From Proteles cristata cristata (Eukaryota; Chordata; Mammalia; Carnivora; Hyaenidae): a stretch of DNA of 64,000 nt. A model generated the notes under the pieces. The model worked only from the letters and a program-made list of their open reading frames with translations. It did no database searches and had not been told where the DNA came from. The stretch spans positions 62,001-126,000 of the forward strand of contig JAESUZ010000118.1 of assembly GCA_017311185.1 (NCBI GenBank), written 5' to 3'. Positions 36,876 through 49,460 of the stretch are shown here, in pieces. Made by a program: the position numbers and the translations under genes. Each line of letters begins with the position of its first letter. Within the stretch, counting starts at the first letter, position 1.

Positions 36876-38329
36876 AATAGTTTTTTTTCCTACAGAAGAA
36901 GGAAAAAAAGTTAATTTTTCTTGTATTACCGCTGTCAGTGAAGTGGGATTTTGCTAAAATGACCTATTATATGGAAACATGTGGTTTGGGGGGAAAAAAG
37001 GATTGAAGAGTAAAAGATGAAGAACTTTTGATTCCTGGGTGGTCACATGATTACCCATCGTATAGAGTAGCATTTGTGCTGTCATCAGTTACTAAAAGTA
37101 AAAGTTACCAGTGGAATTTAGAGATGGATTCAACTCCCAGGGAAAGTGTTCACTCAGTGCATAAGGAAACACAAACTAATAAGAAAAGGATAACATGCAC
37201 AATTCATTGGTTATTGTATACAATATTGTATACAACAGCTAAACTCAAATAGCTAAACTAAAATTAAAAGAGAACCTTGAGGGGCGCCTGGGTGGCTTAG
37301 TCGGTTAAGCATCTGACTTTCGCTTACGTCATGATCTCGCGGTTCGTGGGTTCGAGCCCCGCGTCGGGCTCTGTGCTGACTGCCAGCTCAGAGCCTGGAG
37401 CCTGTTTCAGTCTGTGACTCCCTCTCTCTCTGACCCTCCCCTGCTCATGCTGTCTCTCTCTCTCTCTCTCTAGAAATAAATAAAACATCCTCTCTCTCTC
37501 TCTCTCTCTCCCAGAAATAAATAAAACATCAAAAATTTTTAAAAATAAAATAAAAGAGAATCGTGAGTTGGACATTGATGCTTGATCAAATTCTGAATTC
37601 AGTGAGTCTGATCTTCAGCCACTAGCCTCAAAGCCAGGTCCTGAGGGAAAAATTGTGTAAGAACAACAGAAAGTACCTATAAGACCCTCTGGTTACCAAG
37701 AAAGTAGTCAACAAATGGAAAGGGTAAAACCAAGAAAATACTGAAACCAGAAGGTATAATGTAAAAGAGTTGTTTTCTCCCGTGCATTGCTGTCATCAAC
37801 TTCCTGAAGAATTTTTACTGAAATGGATTGTGACAGTGTCTAATTTAAGGGCTATGTGTTTGGCTCTGAATGTTGCAGAATGGAAGACCATGTTTGTGTT
37901 GAAATAAGGCTCCACTCACTATGAAACAAGTATAGATGGCTATCTGTGATCTAGACACAGTGGAGGTTACCCCTGGTGGAACAGCCAGCCCGGTGCAATG
38001 GATAAACACCACTATAAGGTCTATTTACCCTGAGAAGCATGAATGTCCATCTCTCTCTATAAATGCCAAATGGAAGACCCTAGAGGAAGCTGATAGGCTT
38101 CACATGTAAGCCATGTAGGACAGGCTTTATGATGATCAGCACATTCACCCACTTAATATGCCTATTAGTCATTCATGGCTAATGTTATGGTTAAGGGGGG
38201 CTTTTTCGTATGGACACCTCATAGAACACTGTTGCAAAACCAGAGGACAATTCATAAAGCCTTAATGAATTTGTGGTCTCAGCTTTCTTTTATGGGTCTT
38301 AGCAATGTCAATAAAATCATTACATTATG
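36876..38329 (+). mobile_element. Probable ERV internal region (gag-like remnant), with SINE
   Basis: Follows the LTR and is not L1. In one frame around 38060-38240 the translation (a KWKTLEEADR stretch, then DDQHIHPLNMP after a stop) has the flavour of an ERV gag region, but stops are frequent and the match is from recall. No intact frame. Alternative: host unique sequence after a solo LTR. Confidence 0.4.
37281..37550 (+). mobile_element. Young felid CAN-SINE with duplicated tail
   Basis: GGGGCGCCTGGGTGGCTTAG head, perfect GGTTCGAGCCCC B-box. The 3' module (CT)n-AGAAATAAATAAAACATC occurs twice (about 37456-37490 and 37491-37530). Flanks TAAAAGAGAACCTTGA (37265-37280) and TAAAAGAGAATCGTGA (37551-37566). 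Confidence 0.95.
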
Positions 38330-40026
38330 AGAGAGAGGAAGATGGTAGAATAGAAGGAAAGTGGGCTCACTTCCTCCCATGGACACATGCAGGCAAAGAC
38401 TACGTGTACTGCAACTCACTGTGAAAATGACCTGGGACTGGCAGACCTTCCACAAATAAAGCAGATTAAGAAGTCCATATGTAGAAGGCCAGAAGGGAAA
38501 ATCACTGGCTCAGTAGTGACCCACAAAGGGGAAGAATATCACAGATGTGGAGGCATGCCCTGAGGTGTACCCCTGATCCTGAAGACCTATACTGAAAAGA
38601 CAATCCCTCATAATGTCTGGCCTTGAAAATCTAAAGAACTTAACTCTGGGAACTTTGAAAATCAGCAGGACTTACCTCTGAGAAAGGTAGAGGGCTATAG
38701 GAAACTAAATATCTGTTCTTTTTTTTTTTGTTTGTTTTTTAATATTTTATTTATTTTTAGGAGAGAGAGAGAGAGACAGCACGAGCAGGGGAGGGTCAGA
38801 GAGAGAGGGAGACACAGACTGAAACAGGCTCCAGGCTCCGAGCTGGCAGTCAGCACAGAGCCTGACGCGGGGCTCGAACCCACGAACCGCGAGATCATGA
38901 CCTAAGCGAAAGTCGGAGGCTTAACCGACTAAGCCACCCAGGCGCCCCACTAAATATCTGTTCTTAAAGGAACAGCATACTAGAGCACTTTGCACATGAC
39001 CCAGCACAGAAGCAGGAGTCTGAAACATCCCTAGGATGTATGAGAAAGAGGTTTACTAACTTGAGGACATGTACCAGCGGGGCAAGAATCTTCAGGAGGT
39101 CTCTTTGGGAGCAGGGGTGCCAGTAGGCACCAATTTACAACTCCTTCAGGCTGGCTAGCCTCAACACCTGTGGAACCAGTTCTGACGCTCTTCACATACT
39201 TTGGTAGCATTTCCTGCCCCACTCAGGTGCTCCTGGGCGACCTGCCGCACCCAACCCACCTGCTTCAGCAAGAGTACTTCCAGAGCATCTCCCACACAGC
39301 CACCCATAGTAGGCAACCTCAGTAGGAACCAGCACCCCTCCAGAGCGACTACGACCCTGTCATACCAGCTAGCAGTCCTGACTGGGACCAGTCATGGTGC
39401 CCCTCCAGAGTGACTCCATCTTGAGGAAGGAGGGTAAGCAAGCCCCTCCTGCCAGCAGAGCAGAAGTAGGTGCAGCCAAGTCTCAGTGAGTGGTGCCCAT
39501 TAGTGCCTTCCACAGCACTCAAATCCAGTCATTGCATACAGCTAGGCTGAGGACTGGCCCTGCCCACAGGAGCCCCTGCAGCAGTCAGGGCCCAATCACA
39601 ACAGAAGGACATACACAGCCCACAGAGAGAACACATATGGAGCACCTGGTTCTGGTAACAGAGTTGCAGAGAGATTATACTACTAGGCACCAGAGAACAC
39701 CTTCTATGGGAGGTCACTACTTCTAAGACCAGATATAGATGACTAACCTAATAGAGAGTAATAAATGCAAGAATCAGACAAAATCAGACAGAGGAATATG
39801 ATCCGAATGAAGGAAGAAGACAAAACCCAGAAAAAAAATCTTCGGGAAATTATGATAAGCAATCTATCTGATAGAGTTCAAAGTAATGGTCATAAATATA
39901 CTCACAAGACTTTAGAGAAGAGTATATGAACTCACCCAGCACTTCTACAAAGACATTTAAAAATATTAAAAACAATGAGTTGGAGCTGAAGAATACACTA
40001 ACTGAAATTAAAATTACACTAGAGGG
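38330..40026 (+). mobile_element. L1 5' portion (5'UTR to ORF1 start), interrupted
   Basis: 5' end with GAGGAAGATGGTAGAATAG (38336, YY1-like). The 5'UTR contains C-rich related segments (CAGCACCCCTCCAGAGCGAC at about 39330 and a similar one at about 39391). ORF1-proximal text runs at 39880-40020, then it is cut by another L1 5' end. No ORF2. Carries one antisense SINE. Confidence 0.8.
38721..38948 (-). mobile_element. Young felid CAN-SINE, antisense
   Basis: Poly-T start, complement B-box GGGGCTCGAACCC and end GGCGCCCC. Perfect 17-bp duplication ACTAAATATCTGTTCTT at 38704-38720 and 38949-38965. Confidence 0.97.
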
Positions 40027-42782
40027 ACTTCTGGTCCAAGATGACAATGGACGAAGAACACGAACTCATTTCCTCCAAGGACATACCACATCTACATCAA
40101 TATATAGAACAATTCCTCCTGAGGAATAACTGAGGGCTGAGTTAGCAGCTTCTGCACAACAAAAGAAAGACCATATAGAGAACAGCAGAACACAGTGACT
40201 AAGGGAAGACTCCCTCCAGATGCTGTGAACTGCAGGGAGTTCATACCAGCTAGCAATCCTGAATGGGCCAGATGTCTGGCCTGGGACCTGGGAAAAATCC
40301 TGTGGTTTACAAAGCAACTCGAATATAAAAGCAGTTCTAGAATGTTGCCAAATGGTAGGGGAGCTACTTCAACACTCTGGGTTGGAAAGGCTGGTGAGCA
40401 CCACTCCTTGTATTTCCTTCCTTTCCACCTTGACAGTACACACAAGTGCAGGGTCTAGGCACCTTAGCTGGTCTGTGGCCTCAGTGAGCCTCACCTGCCC
40501 GCATCACACCAGCCCAAGCCCTCAATCAATGTAATCTCAATGTGGTAGACACTGGGACACCACATGTTTGTGCTTACTATAGCTCCAGTCCCCCCAACAA
40601 GGTGACACAAGCACAGAGCCCTCTGGCTTTCAGCTCCAAACAACTTGCCAGAGTGTCTCCAGGGCAGAGCACCCTGCAACTTCAGGGTCCAGGCCCAATT
40701 AGATCCCAGATCACTTGTCAGGGCACCCTCTGCATAGAGCGCACCACAACTCATAGCCTGCAAGCATCTCAGCTCCAATGGCCCCACTAAGATGCACTGC
40801 TATGCAGAGCATCCTGTGAACCCCTGGCCTGGCCACTGACTCAGCTCTAACCGCTCCACCAGAAATACCCCCTGTGCAGAAAGCCTTGGGACTCCCAGCT
40901 TGCACCCACCTTGGCTTTAGCCGTCCTGCCAGGGCCTTCTGTGTGAGGAAAGCCCTGGGACTCCTTTACTTGCATCCACTTCAACTTCAGCTGTTCTGTC
41001 ACTGTGTCCTCTGAAGGACAGCCCCAGGGTCTCCTGGCTTGTCCCCACTTCAACTTCAGCTATCATGCCAAGATGCCCTGTGAGCAGAGAGCCTGGAGAC
41101 CATTGCAGCCCATGCCCACTTATGCCCACTTAAGCTCTGGCCACCCCACCAGGGTGGCCCTAGCATGGAGAGCTTCAGGACCCCCAACCTATGACAACTA
41201 CATCTCCAGCCAGTCAGCCAAAGTCACCAAGCACACACAGTCTACAGAGTGGATGACCAAACACAGGTAATCCTTTCCTGTTTAGGAGAAGGAATTATTT
41301 CACCTATTTAATTCATAGTAATAAATATGAATAAATAAATAAATACAGAAAGTCAAGCAAAATAGGGAGACAAAAAACATGCTTCAGAAAAAAATCTCTG
41401 AAAAAGAAAACTAAAACAGAGTTAAACAATATTCCTGATAAAGAGTTCAATGTAATGGCCATAAAGATGCCTACTAGCCTCAAGAAAATCATGGATGAAC
41501 TCAGTGAGGAGTTCAACAAAGAGATAGAAAATATTAAAAATAAACAAAGTTGAAGAATACAGTAAATGAAAAATGAAAAATACATTAGTGAGAATCAGCA
41601 GTAATTTAGAGTATGCAGAACAATGAATCAGCAATATGGAAGGCAGAGTAAAGGAAAGCAACCAAACTGAAGAGGAAAAAGAAAAAATTTTTAAATGAGG
41701 ACAGGCTAAGGTATATCATAGACAACATCAAGCCAACAAATATTTACATTACAGAAGTCCCAGAAAGAGAAAACAAAGAAACAGAGAACTTATTTGGAAA
41801 AAAAAAACAAAACAAAAACAAAACAAAAAAAAACCTAATAGCTGAAAACTTCCCTAATCAGAGCAAACAGTTATCTAGGTTCAAGAAGCACAGGGACTTT
41901 GAAAAAAAATTAACCAAGGAGGTCCATACCATGACATATAATTTAAATATCAAAGATTAAATATAAAGGAAGAATTTTTAAAGCATCAAGGGGTAGTTAT
42001 ATATGAATGAAACCCCAGAAGACCATCAGGTTATTTCTCAGCAGAAACTTTGCAGGCTACAAGGAAGTGGCATGATATATTTAAAGTGCTGGAAGGGGGA
42101 AAAAAATCCTACAACCAAGGAATACTCTACCTGGCAATGTTGTCATTCATAATTAAATGAGAGGTAAAGAGCTTTCAGGATAAACAAGAAAATAAAGGAG
42201 TTCATCATTATTAAACCTGTCTCATAAAAAATGGAAACAAGACTTCTTTGAGTGGAAAAGAAAATGCCCTAACTAGAAGAAAGAAAATATGGGATTATAA
42301 AAATTCATTGGTGAAAGCAAACATAAAGTTAGTACATCAGTCACTTATAAAGCAAGGTTGAAATTTAAAAGAGAAAAGTACTAAAATCAATTATCAATAA
42401 AAACTAGTCACCATATACACAAAACACAATGATATAAGATATGGTATCATATACATAAAATGTGAAAAGGACAGTAAAAATGTAGTGCTTTCAGAGTGTG
42501 TTCAAACTTAAGTGATCACCAAGTTGATATAGACTGCTATGTACGTAGTATGTTATTTGTGAAACTCATGGTAACTACACACCAATAGCTTGGAATAGAT
42601 ACACAAAAAATTAAGGAAAAGGAATTCCAGCTTAACATTGAAGAAAAATCATCAAATCATAGAGAAAAAAATGACAATAGGAGAAACAACAGAGAATAAT
42701 TCTCAGGCGACCCAGAAAACAATTAACAGAATGGCAATAAGCACATATCTATCATCAAAATTAACTATAAATGTGAAGATAC
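40027..42782 (+). mobile_element. Second L1 5' portion (5'UTR with tandem repeats, ORF1, inter-ORF)
   Basis: Starts CTTCTGGTCCAAGATGAC. The 5'UTR has a ~70-bp tandem array (see next entry) up to about 41225. ORF1-region text follows to about 42130 (GGAATACTCTACCTGGCAATG at 42119) and inter-ORF to 42780. It then stops where a third L1 5' end begins. The same ORF1-start text occurs at about 39960 and about 41520, so these are separate elements. No long frame survives. Confidence 0.8.
40611..41225 (+). repeat. ~70-bp tandem repeats in L1 5'UTR
   Basis: An anchor like GCAGAGCACCCTG recurs at about 40664, 40732, 40805, 40876, 40945, 41013, 41083 and 41163, spacing 68-80 bp. Each unit continues into 'cttcagct-ccaccagg' style text (for example TTCAACTTCAGCTGTTCTG at 40981 and TTCAACTTCAGCTATCATG at 41049). 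Units are 60-80 percent alike by eye. This resembles the monomer arrays known in some mammalian L1 promoters (for example mouse), but here inside an old carnivore L1. Confidence 0.85.
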
Positions 42783-45167
42783 AGGGAGATAGAAGATGGT
42801 GATGGCATATAAGGACTTCAGGCTCACCTCATCCCACAAACACAACTAGGTAACCATGAAATCATCCTCAGTATCCCTGAAATAGACTTGAAGAACTGAT
42901 AGAACAAACCCACAACTAAAGGGAGAGAATAGGCCACAGTGAAGAAGATAGGAAGCATTGAGACCTGGTTTAATGGAGAAATGGATCCTTGTGGAAGGGA
43001 GAAAAAGGTTTCCCCAAAGCCATTGGCTTAGAAATTGAAAAGGGTTGAATTTTAGAGTTCTTGCAACTGGCAGGGCATAAAACTTAGAGTTTTAAAGGTC
43101 AGCAGGTTTGGCTGGGATAGAGCTATGATGGCACTGTGCTGCTCCTGAAAAGAAGGCAGGCAAACAACCTAGGAACAGAGAGTATAGAAACATCTGAAGA
43201 ATCTGGGGCATATAATGGGGAGATAACGCACTCTTTTTGGATCCTAAGGCAGCATTCATGGAGATGCCTCTCCTCTAACAAAGGAGCAGGTGCCATTTCT
43301 TTCCCCAACCCCTCAGCATAAACACAGAGCCACATACAGAAGCAGCACAGAATGGAGAATGGCTGCCTACCTTGCATACACCAAGTCTTACCCTGCTGTG
43401 CTCTAGCAAGACTGCCTTTCTCAGTCAAGCTAGCCTCAGTCCCTACAGAGTGGGTCCTTTCCCCAGAAGACCAGCACAAAATCCTGCCCATACCATGTCT
43501 ACCTGCCAGGAAGTTCTGCAGGGCATCAATTCACAAGTAGATCAGAGCACATTGAGTTAAAACTCACTACATTCAGGCCAAGGACCAAACACTGCCTACA
43601 GTAGGCAAGGAGAGCCTCTATAGACCACTGGTGTCAAGGACAGAGTAGCCAAAATGCAACAGCAGAGCATATGCAGCACATACCGGAGACACTCCCTGAA
43701 GGGCCAGGCCCTAGGCATTATATGACCTTTACTTCATAAAGCAATTAATTTCAGGAAAAGGAAGCATAACTGACTTTTCTAACACAGAGAAAAAGGCAGA
43801 GACTTAGACAAAATACCAAGGTAGAGGAATTTATCCCAAATGAAAGAACAAGGTAAGGCCATGGCTAGAAATTTAAGCCAAATGTATAAACAATATGCCT
43901 GAAAAAGAATTTAAGGCACCAATTATAAAGACATTCACTAGACTTTAGAAAGCATAGAAGATACCAGGAAGGTCTTAACACAGACATAAAAGAGTTTAGA
44001 AAAAAGAGTCAATCAGAGATGAAGAATGCAATAAATAAGATTAGAAACAGACTTGATGCAATCAACAGCAGGCTTGAAGAAGCAGAGGAATGAATTAGAA
44101 CTAGTGAACTAGAAGACAAAATAATGGAAAATAATAAAACTGAACCAGGAAAGAAAGAATGATGGAACATGAAAATAGACTTAGGGGCTCCATGACTCCA
44201 ACAAATTTAGTAACATTCATATCACAGGAATCCCAGAAGAAAAAAGAGAAAAGGAGGAAGAAAAATTATTTTGAAGAAAATAATGATAACTTCCATAATC
44301 TGGGAAAGGAAACAAACATACAGATCCATAAGACTAAGCTAGAGATTTTTCAACAGAAACTAGGCAAGCCGGAAAGGAGTGACATGATATATTCAAAGTG
44401 CAGAATGGAAAAAAAAATCTGTAGCCAAGTATACTCTATCCAGCAAAGCTGTCATTCAGAATAGGAGAGAACAAGAGTTTCCCAGACAAATAAAGTTAAA
44501 GCAGTTCATGACCACTAAACCAGCCCTGCAATAAATATTAAGAGGGACTCTTTGAGTGGAAAGAAAAATCAAAAATTTTACTATGAAGGTAGAAAAAACA
44601 AAAGCAAAAAAATTATTTCTATAAAAATCAGTCAAGGAACTCACACACAAAAAAGGATATAAAATATAATAAAATATACCTAAAATGGGAGATGAGAAAA
44701 GAATGGGTTCAAACTTGAATGACCATTAACTTAGCATAGAACGCTATTTGCAGAAGAGACATAGAAACCTGATGGTAATTATATATCAAAAACCACTAAA
44801 CATGCAAAGAATAAACATGCAAAGAATAAAGAGAAAGTTATCCACATATATCATTAAAGAAAAGCAGAAAATCATGAAAGTTAAGAAAGGATCAGAGAAA
44901 ACCTCCAGAAACAATGACAAAACAAGTAATTAAATGGCCATCAATACATATCTATCTATAATTACCTTTGACTACTTTGAAGTACTTTGAACATAAATGG
45001 ACTAAGCACTCCAATCAAAAGACACAGAATGTCAGAATTGATTAAAAAACAAGACCCATCTATATGCTACCTAGAAGGGACTCATTTTAGATTTAAAGAT
45101 ATCTGAAGATTGAAAGTGAGGGGATGGAGAAACATTTATCATGCAAATTCAAAAGCAAGCCAAAGTT

Positions 45168-45381
45168 TGGGCACCTGAGTGGCTCAGTGGGTTGAGCATG
45201 TGACTTCAGCTCAGGCCATAATCTCATGGTTCATGGGTTCTCCCTGCCTCAGGCTCTGTGCCTGACAGCTTAGAGCCTGGAACCTGCTTCAGATTCTGTG
45301 TCTCCCTCTCTCTCTGCCCCTCCCCCACTCAGGCTCTGTCTATGTCTCTCGAAAAGAAGATTAAAAAAAAAAAAGAATGAT
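45168..45381 (+). mobile_element. CAN-SINE (older) inside L1 ORF2
   Basis: GGGCACCTGAGTGGCTCAG head, B-box region GGTTCATGGGTTC, CT-rich part and A-tail. Flanks TCAAAAGCAAGCCA (about 45149-45162) and TCAAAAGTAAGCCA (about 45381-45394). Confidence 0.93.
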
Positions 45382-47222
45382 CAAAAGTAAGCCAGATAGA
45401 AAAATAGACTTTTATCAGACAAATTAGACTTTAAAATAAAAACAGTAACAAGTGACAAAGAAGAGCCCTTTATAATAATAAAAAGGATAATCCAACAAAA
45501 GGCTAAAGTAATCGAAAGTACTTATACACCAAATACGGAAGCACCCAAGTATATAAAACAGTAATAAACAAAAAGGAAATAATTGATAATAATGCAATAA
45601 TAGTAGGAGACTTTAACACCCACAGTTACATCAATGGACAGATCATCTAAACAGAAAATCAACAAGGAAACAATGGCTTTGAATGACATACTGGACTGCA
45701 TGGATTTAGTGGATACAGTCACAAAATTCCATCCTAAAACAACAGGATACACATTCTTTGCAAGTGCATATGCAACATTCTCCAGAAAAAAAAAATGACC
45801 TATTAGGTCACAAAACAAGCCTCAACAAATACAAAAAGACTGAAAGTGTACCATGCACCTTTTCTGACTACAATGATAACTAGAAGGTGTCCACAAGAAA
45901 AATCTGGAAAGACCAGAAATACATGGAGGTTAAATAACATGCTACCAAATAATGAGTGGGTCAACCAGGAAATCAAAGAAGAAATTTAAAAAATACATGG
46001 AAACAAATTAAGATGACAACATGACAATCCGAAATCTTTGGGATGCAAAAGTGGTCCTAAGAGGGAAGTATATAGCACTACAGGCTTATCTTAAGAAGCA
46101 AGAAAATTTTCAAATAAATGAATAAACTTACACCCAAAGGAGCTCGAAAAAGACCAATAAATATAGCCTAGAGCCAGCAGAAAGGGAATAACAAAGATTA
46201 GAGTTGAAATAAATTATATAGAAACTGAAAAAATAGAGCAGATCAATAAAACCAGGAGTCAATTCTTTGAAAAAATTAATAAAAGTGACAAAATCTTTAA
46301 CCAGCCTTATCAAAAAGAAAGGAGAAAAGACCCAAACAAAATAATAAATGACAGACTAGAAATAACACAACTATAGAAATAAAAAAAAAATTATAAGAGT
46401 ATTAAGAAAAACTGTATGTCAACAAATTGGACAACTTAGAAGAAATGGATAAATTCCTAGAAACATACAAACTATCAAAACTGAAAGAGGAAGAAATAGA
46501 AAACTTGAACAGACTGATAGCAAAGAAACTGAATCAATAATCAAATCATTCCCAACAAACAAAAATCCTAAACCATCTGGCTTCACAGATGAATTTTACT
46601 AAATCTTTAAAGAAGAGTTGATACCTATTCTTTGCAAACTGTTTCAAAAAATATAAAAGGAAGGAAAAGTTCCAAATTCCTTCTAAGAGGCCAGCATTAC
46701 CCTGATACTAATGGTTTTAGACACCACTAAAAAATAAAACTACAGGCTAATATCTCTGATGACCATAGATGCAAAAATGTTCAGTAAAATACTAGCAAAC
46801 CAAATTCAACATTAAAAACATCATTCACCATCATCAAGAGAGATTTATTCCCAGTTTGCAAGCATGGGTCAATATTTACAAATCAACCAACATGATATTT
46901 CATAATAAAAGAATAAGAACCATATGATCACTTTAACAGATGCAGAAAAAGCATCTGAGTTCAACATCCATTCATGATACAAACCTTCAACAAGCTAGGT
47001 TTAGAGAGAACATATAACAACCTAATGAAGACCTTATATAAAATCCTACAGATAATATCATCCTCAATGGGCAAAAACTGAGAGCTTTTCCTCTATGGTC
47101 AGGAACAAGACAGGGATGTCCACTCTCACCACTTTTATTCAACGTAACACTGGAAGTTCTAGTCACAGCAATCAGACAACAAGATGCAATCAATCCACAA
47201 GGAAGAAGTCAAACTTTCACAA

Positions 47223-47234
47223 TTTGCACACAAC
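47223..47234 (+). pseudogene. Mutated RT active site of the full-length L1
   Basis: Within the open stretch 47184-47426 ([10 protein letters not shown] then a clear L1 thumb/palm continuation), the conserved Phe-Ala-Asp-Asp is Phe-Ala-His-Asn (TTTGCACACAAC). Both catalytic aspartates are replaced, each by a single G-to-C or G-to-A change of the first codon base. Confidence 0.9.
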
Positions 47235-48700
47235 ATGATATTCTACACAGAAACCCCACAAAACTCCACCAAAAAACTTTCAGAAGTGATAAACAAATTC
47301 AGTAAAGTCTCAGTATACAAAATCAATGTAGAGAAATCTGTTGCATTTCTACAAACCAATAATGAGGCAGAGGTAAGAGAAATTAATAAATCAATCCCAT
47401 TTAAAATTAGTTACAAAAAAAAATAAGATACCTATAAATACCAAAGAGGTTAAATACCTATAGTCTGAAAAGAGTAAAACACTGATGAAGGAAATAGAAG
47501 ATGACAAAAGAAATGGAAACACATTCTACGGTTATGGATTGATTGGATGAATGTTAAAACGTCCATACTACCCAACACAATCATATTTAATGCAATCACT
47601 ATCAAAATACCAACATCATTTTTCACAGAGGTAGAACAATCTTAAAATTTGTGTGGAGGCACAAATGATAAAGCAAACTGAAAAAAAGAGTAACAAAACT
47701 GGAGGCATCACAATTCTGGACTTCAAATTATACTACAAACCTATAAAATCAAAACAGTATGTTACCAGCACAAAAACAGATACATAGACCAGTGGAACAG
47801 AATAGAAACCTAGAAATGGACTCATAACTACATGGTTAATTCATCTTCCACAAAACAGGAAAGATATCCAACAGAAAAAATACAGTATCTTCAATAAATG
47901 GTGTTGGAAAAACTGTACGGCAACATGCAGAAGAATGAAACTATCACTTTGCGATAGCATACACAAAGATAAATTCAAAATTGATAAAATACCTAAATGA
48001 GAGACAGAAACCATCAAAATCCTAGAGGAAAACAGAAGCAGTAACCTCTTTGACATTAGCCACAGCAACTTCTTACTAGATACCACTATGCAGCAAGGGA
48101 AACAAAAGCAAAAATGTACTATTGGGACTTCATCAAGATAAAAAGCTTTTGCACAGTGAAGGAAACAATCAACAAAACTAAAAGGCATCCTATGGGATGG
48201 GAGAAGATATTTGCAAATGACCTATCTCACAAAGAGTTTATATCGAAAATTATGAAGAATTTATAAAACAAAACACCCTAAAATCAGATAATCCAATTAA
48301 AAAATGGGCAGAGGACCTGAATAGACATTTTTCAAAAAAAACTACTGGTGGCCAAAACACATATGAAAAGATGCTGTCAGAATAGCTAAAATCAACAACA
48401 CAAGAAACAAGAGACATTGGTGAGAATGTGCAGAAAGGGAAATCCTCTTGAATGCAATTTGGCATAGCCTATGCAGTAAACAGTTTTGAGGTTCCTCAAA
48501 AAGCTAAAGATAGGATTACCTTATGATTCATTCCACTACCAGATATTTACCCAGAAAATACAGAAACACTAATTCAAAAAATACATGCATCTCTATATTT
48601 ATTAAAACATTATTTGCAGAAGCCAAATTATGGAACAGCCCAAGTGTCCACTGATAGATGGATGAATAAAGAAGATGTTATACATACATATACAATGGAC

Positions 48701-48739
48701 TATTATATATATATATATAATATATGTATATATATATAA
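48701..48739. repeat. (TA)n microsatellite
   Basis: Self-complementary TA run with TATG interruptions within L1 3' sequence. Confidence 0.9.
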
Positions 48740-48875
48740 GAATAAAGTCTTGCTGTTTCCAACAGTATGGATAGATCTAGAGGGTATAAAACTAACTGAA
48801 GCCCAAGAAAAACAAATACCCTAGGACTTCACTCATATGTGGAATTTAAATGAAAAAAAAAATAAGCACAGTCCT

Positions 48876-49052
48876 TTTTTTAAAAGTTTATTTATTTATT
48901 TTGAGAGACAGTATGGGTGGGGGAGGGGGGGGGAGAGAAAATCCCAAGCAGGTTCTGTGCTACCAGTGCAGAGCTTGATACGGGGCTTGAACCCATGAAA
49001 CCCTAAAAAACCAAGAGTCTGATGCCTCACCGACTTAGCCACCCCACATCCC
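48876..49052 (-). mobile_element. CAN-SINE, antisense, diverged
   Basis: Starts with poly-T and TTTATTTATTTATTTTGAGAGA and has a G-rich stretch at 48917-48934. The complement of the tRNA head ends near GCCACCCCACATCCC. Inside the L1 3' region. Confidence 0.85.
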
Positions 49053-49060
49053 AACCAGAG

Positions 49061-49277
49061 TTTTTTTTAAAAAAATGTTTTATGTCTTTATTTTGAGAGA
49101 CAGAGACAGAGTGTGAGTGGGGGAGGGGCAGAGAGAGAGTGAGACACAGAATTCAAAGCAGACTCCTGGCTCTGAACTGTAGGCACAGAGACCGATGCGA
49201 AGCTCAAATCTATAGAACATGAGATCATGACCTGAGCCAAAGTGGGACGCTTAACTGACTGAGCCTCCCAGGTGCCC
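49061..49277 (-). mobile_element. CAN-SINE, antisense, adjacent to the previous one
   Basis: Poly-T start and end CAGGTGCCC. CCAGAGTTTT at about 49055-49064 and 49278-49287 forms the duplication. Two antisense SINEs lie 8-10 bp apart. Confidence 0.92.
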
Positions 49278-49460
49278 CCAGAGTTTTAAATATAGAAAAC
49301 AAACAGGTATTTACAGAAGGGAAATGAGTGGGAGACAGGCGAAATAGGTGAAAGAGATTAAGAATACATGTATGATGAGAACTGAATATATAGAGTTTTT
49401 GAATCACTATTTTGCACACCTGAAATATAACAAGGTATGTTAATTATACTGGACTTAAAA

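Larger units (their letters stand above)
42783..49460 (+). mobile_element. Full-length but dead L1
   Basis: 5' end with AGAAGATGGTGATGGCATAT (42791). The 5'UTR runs to about 43760, the ORF1 region lies at about 43900-44470 (frame 44159-44464 includes a piece), and ORF2 runs from about 45000 to 48850. The 3'UTR ends near ACACCTGAAATATAACAAGG (about 49418) and an A/T tail. The RT core reads FAHN instead of FADD (47223-47234), so catalysis is lost. Many frameshifts. Three SINEs and a TA repeat account for the extra length over ~6 kb. Confidence 0.9.

Noticed and set aside
40092..40905. Overlapping open frames of 80-120 codons on both strands
   Set aside because: They lie in the GC-richer L1 5'UTR with tandem repeats. 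Stops are rarer there by composition.
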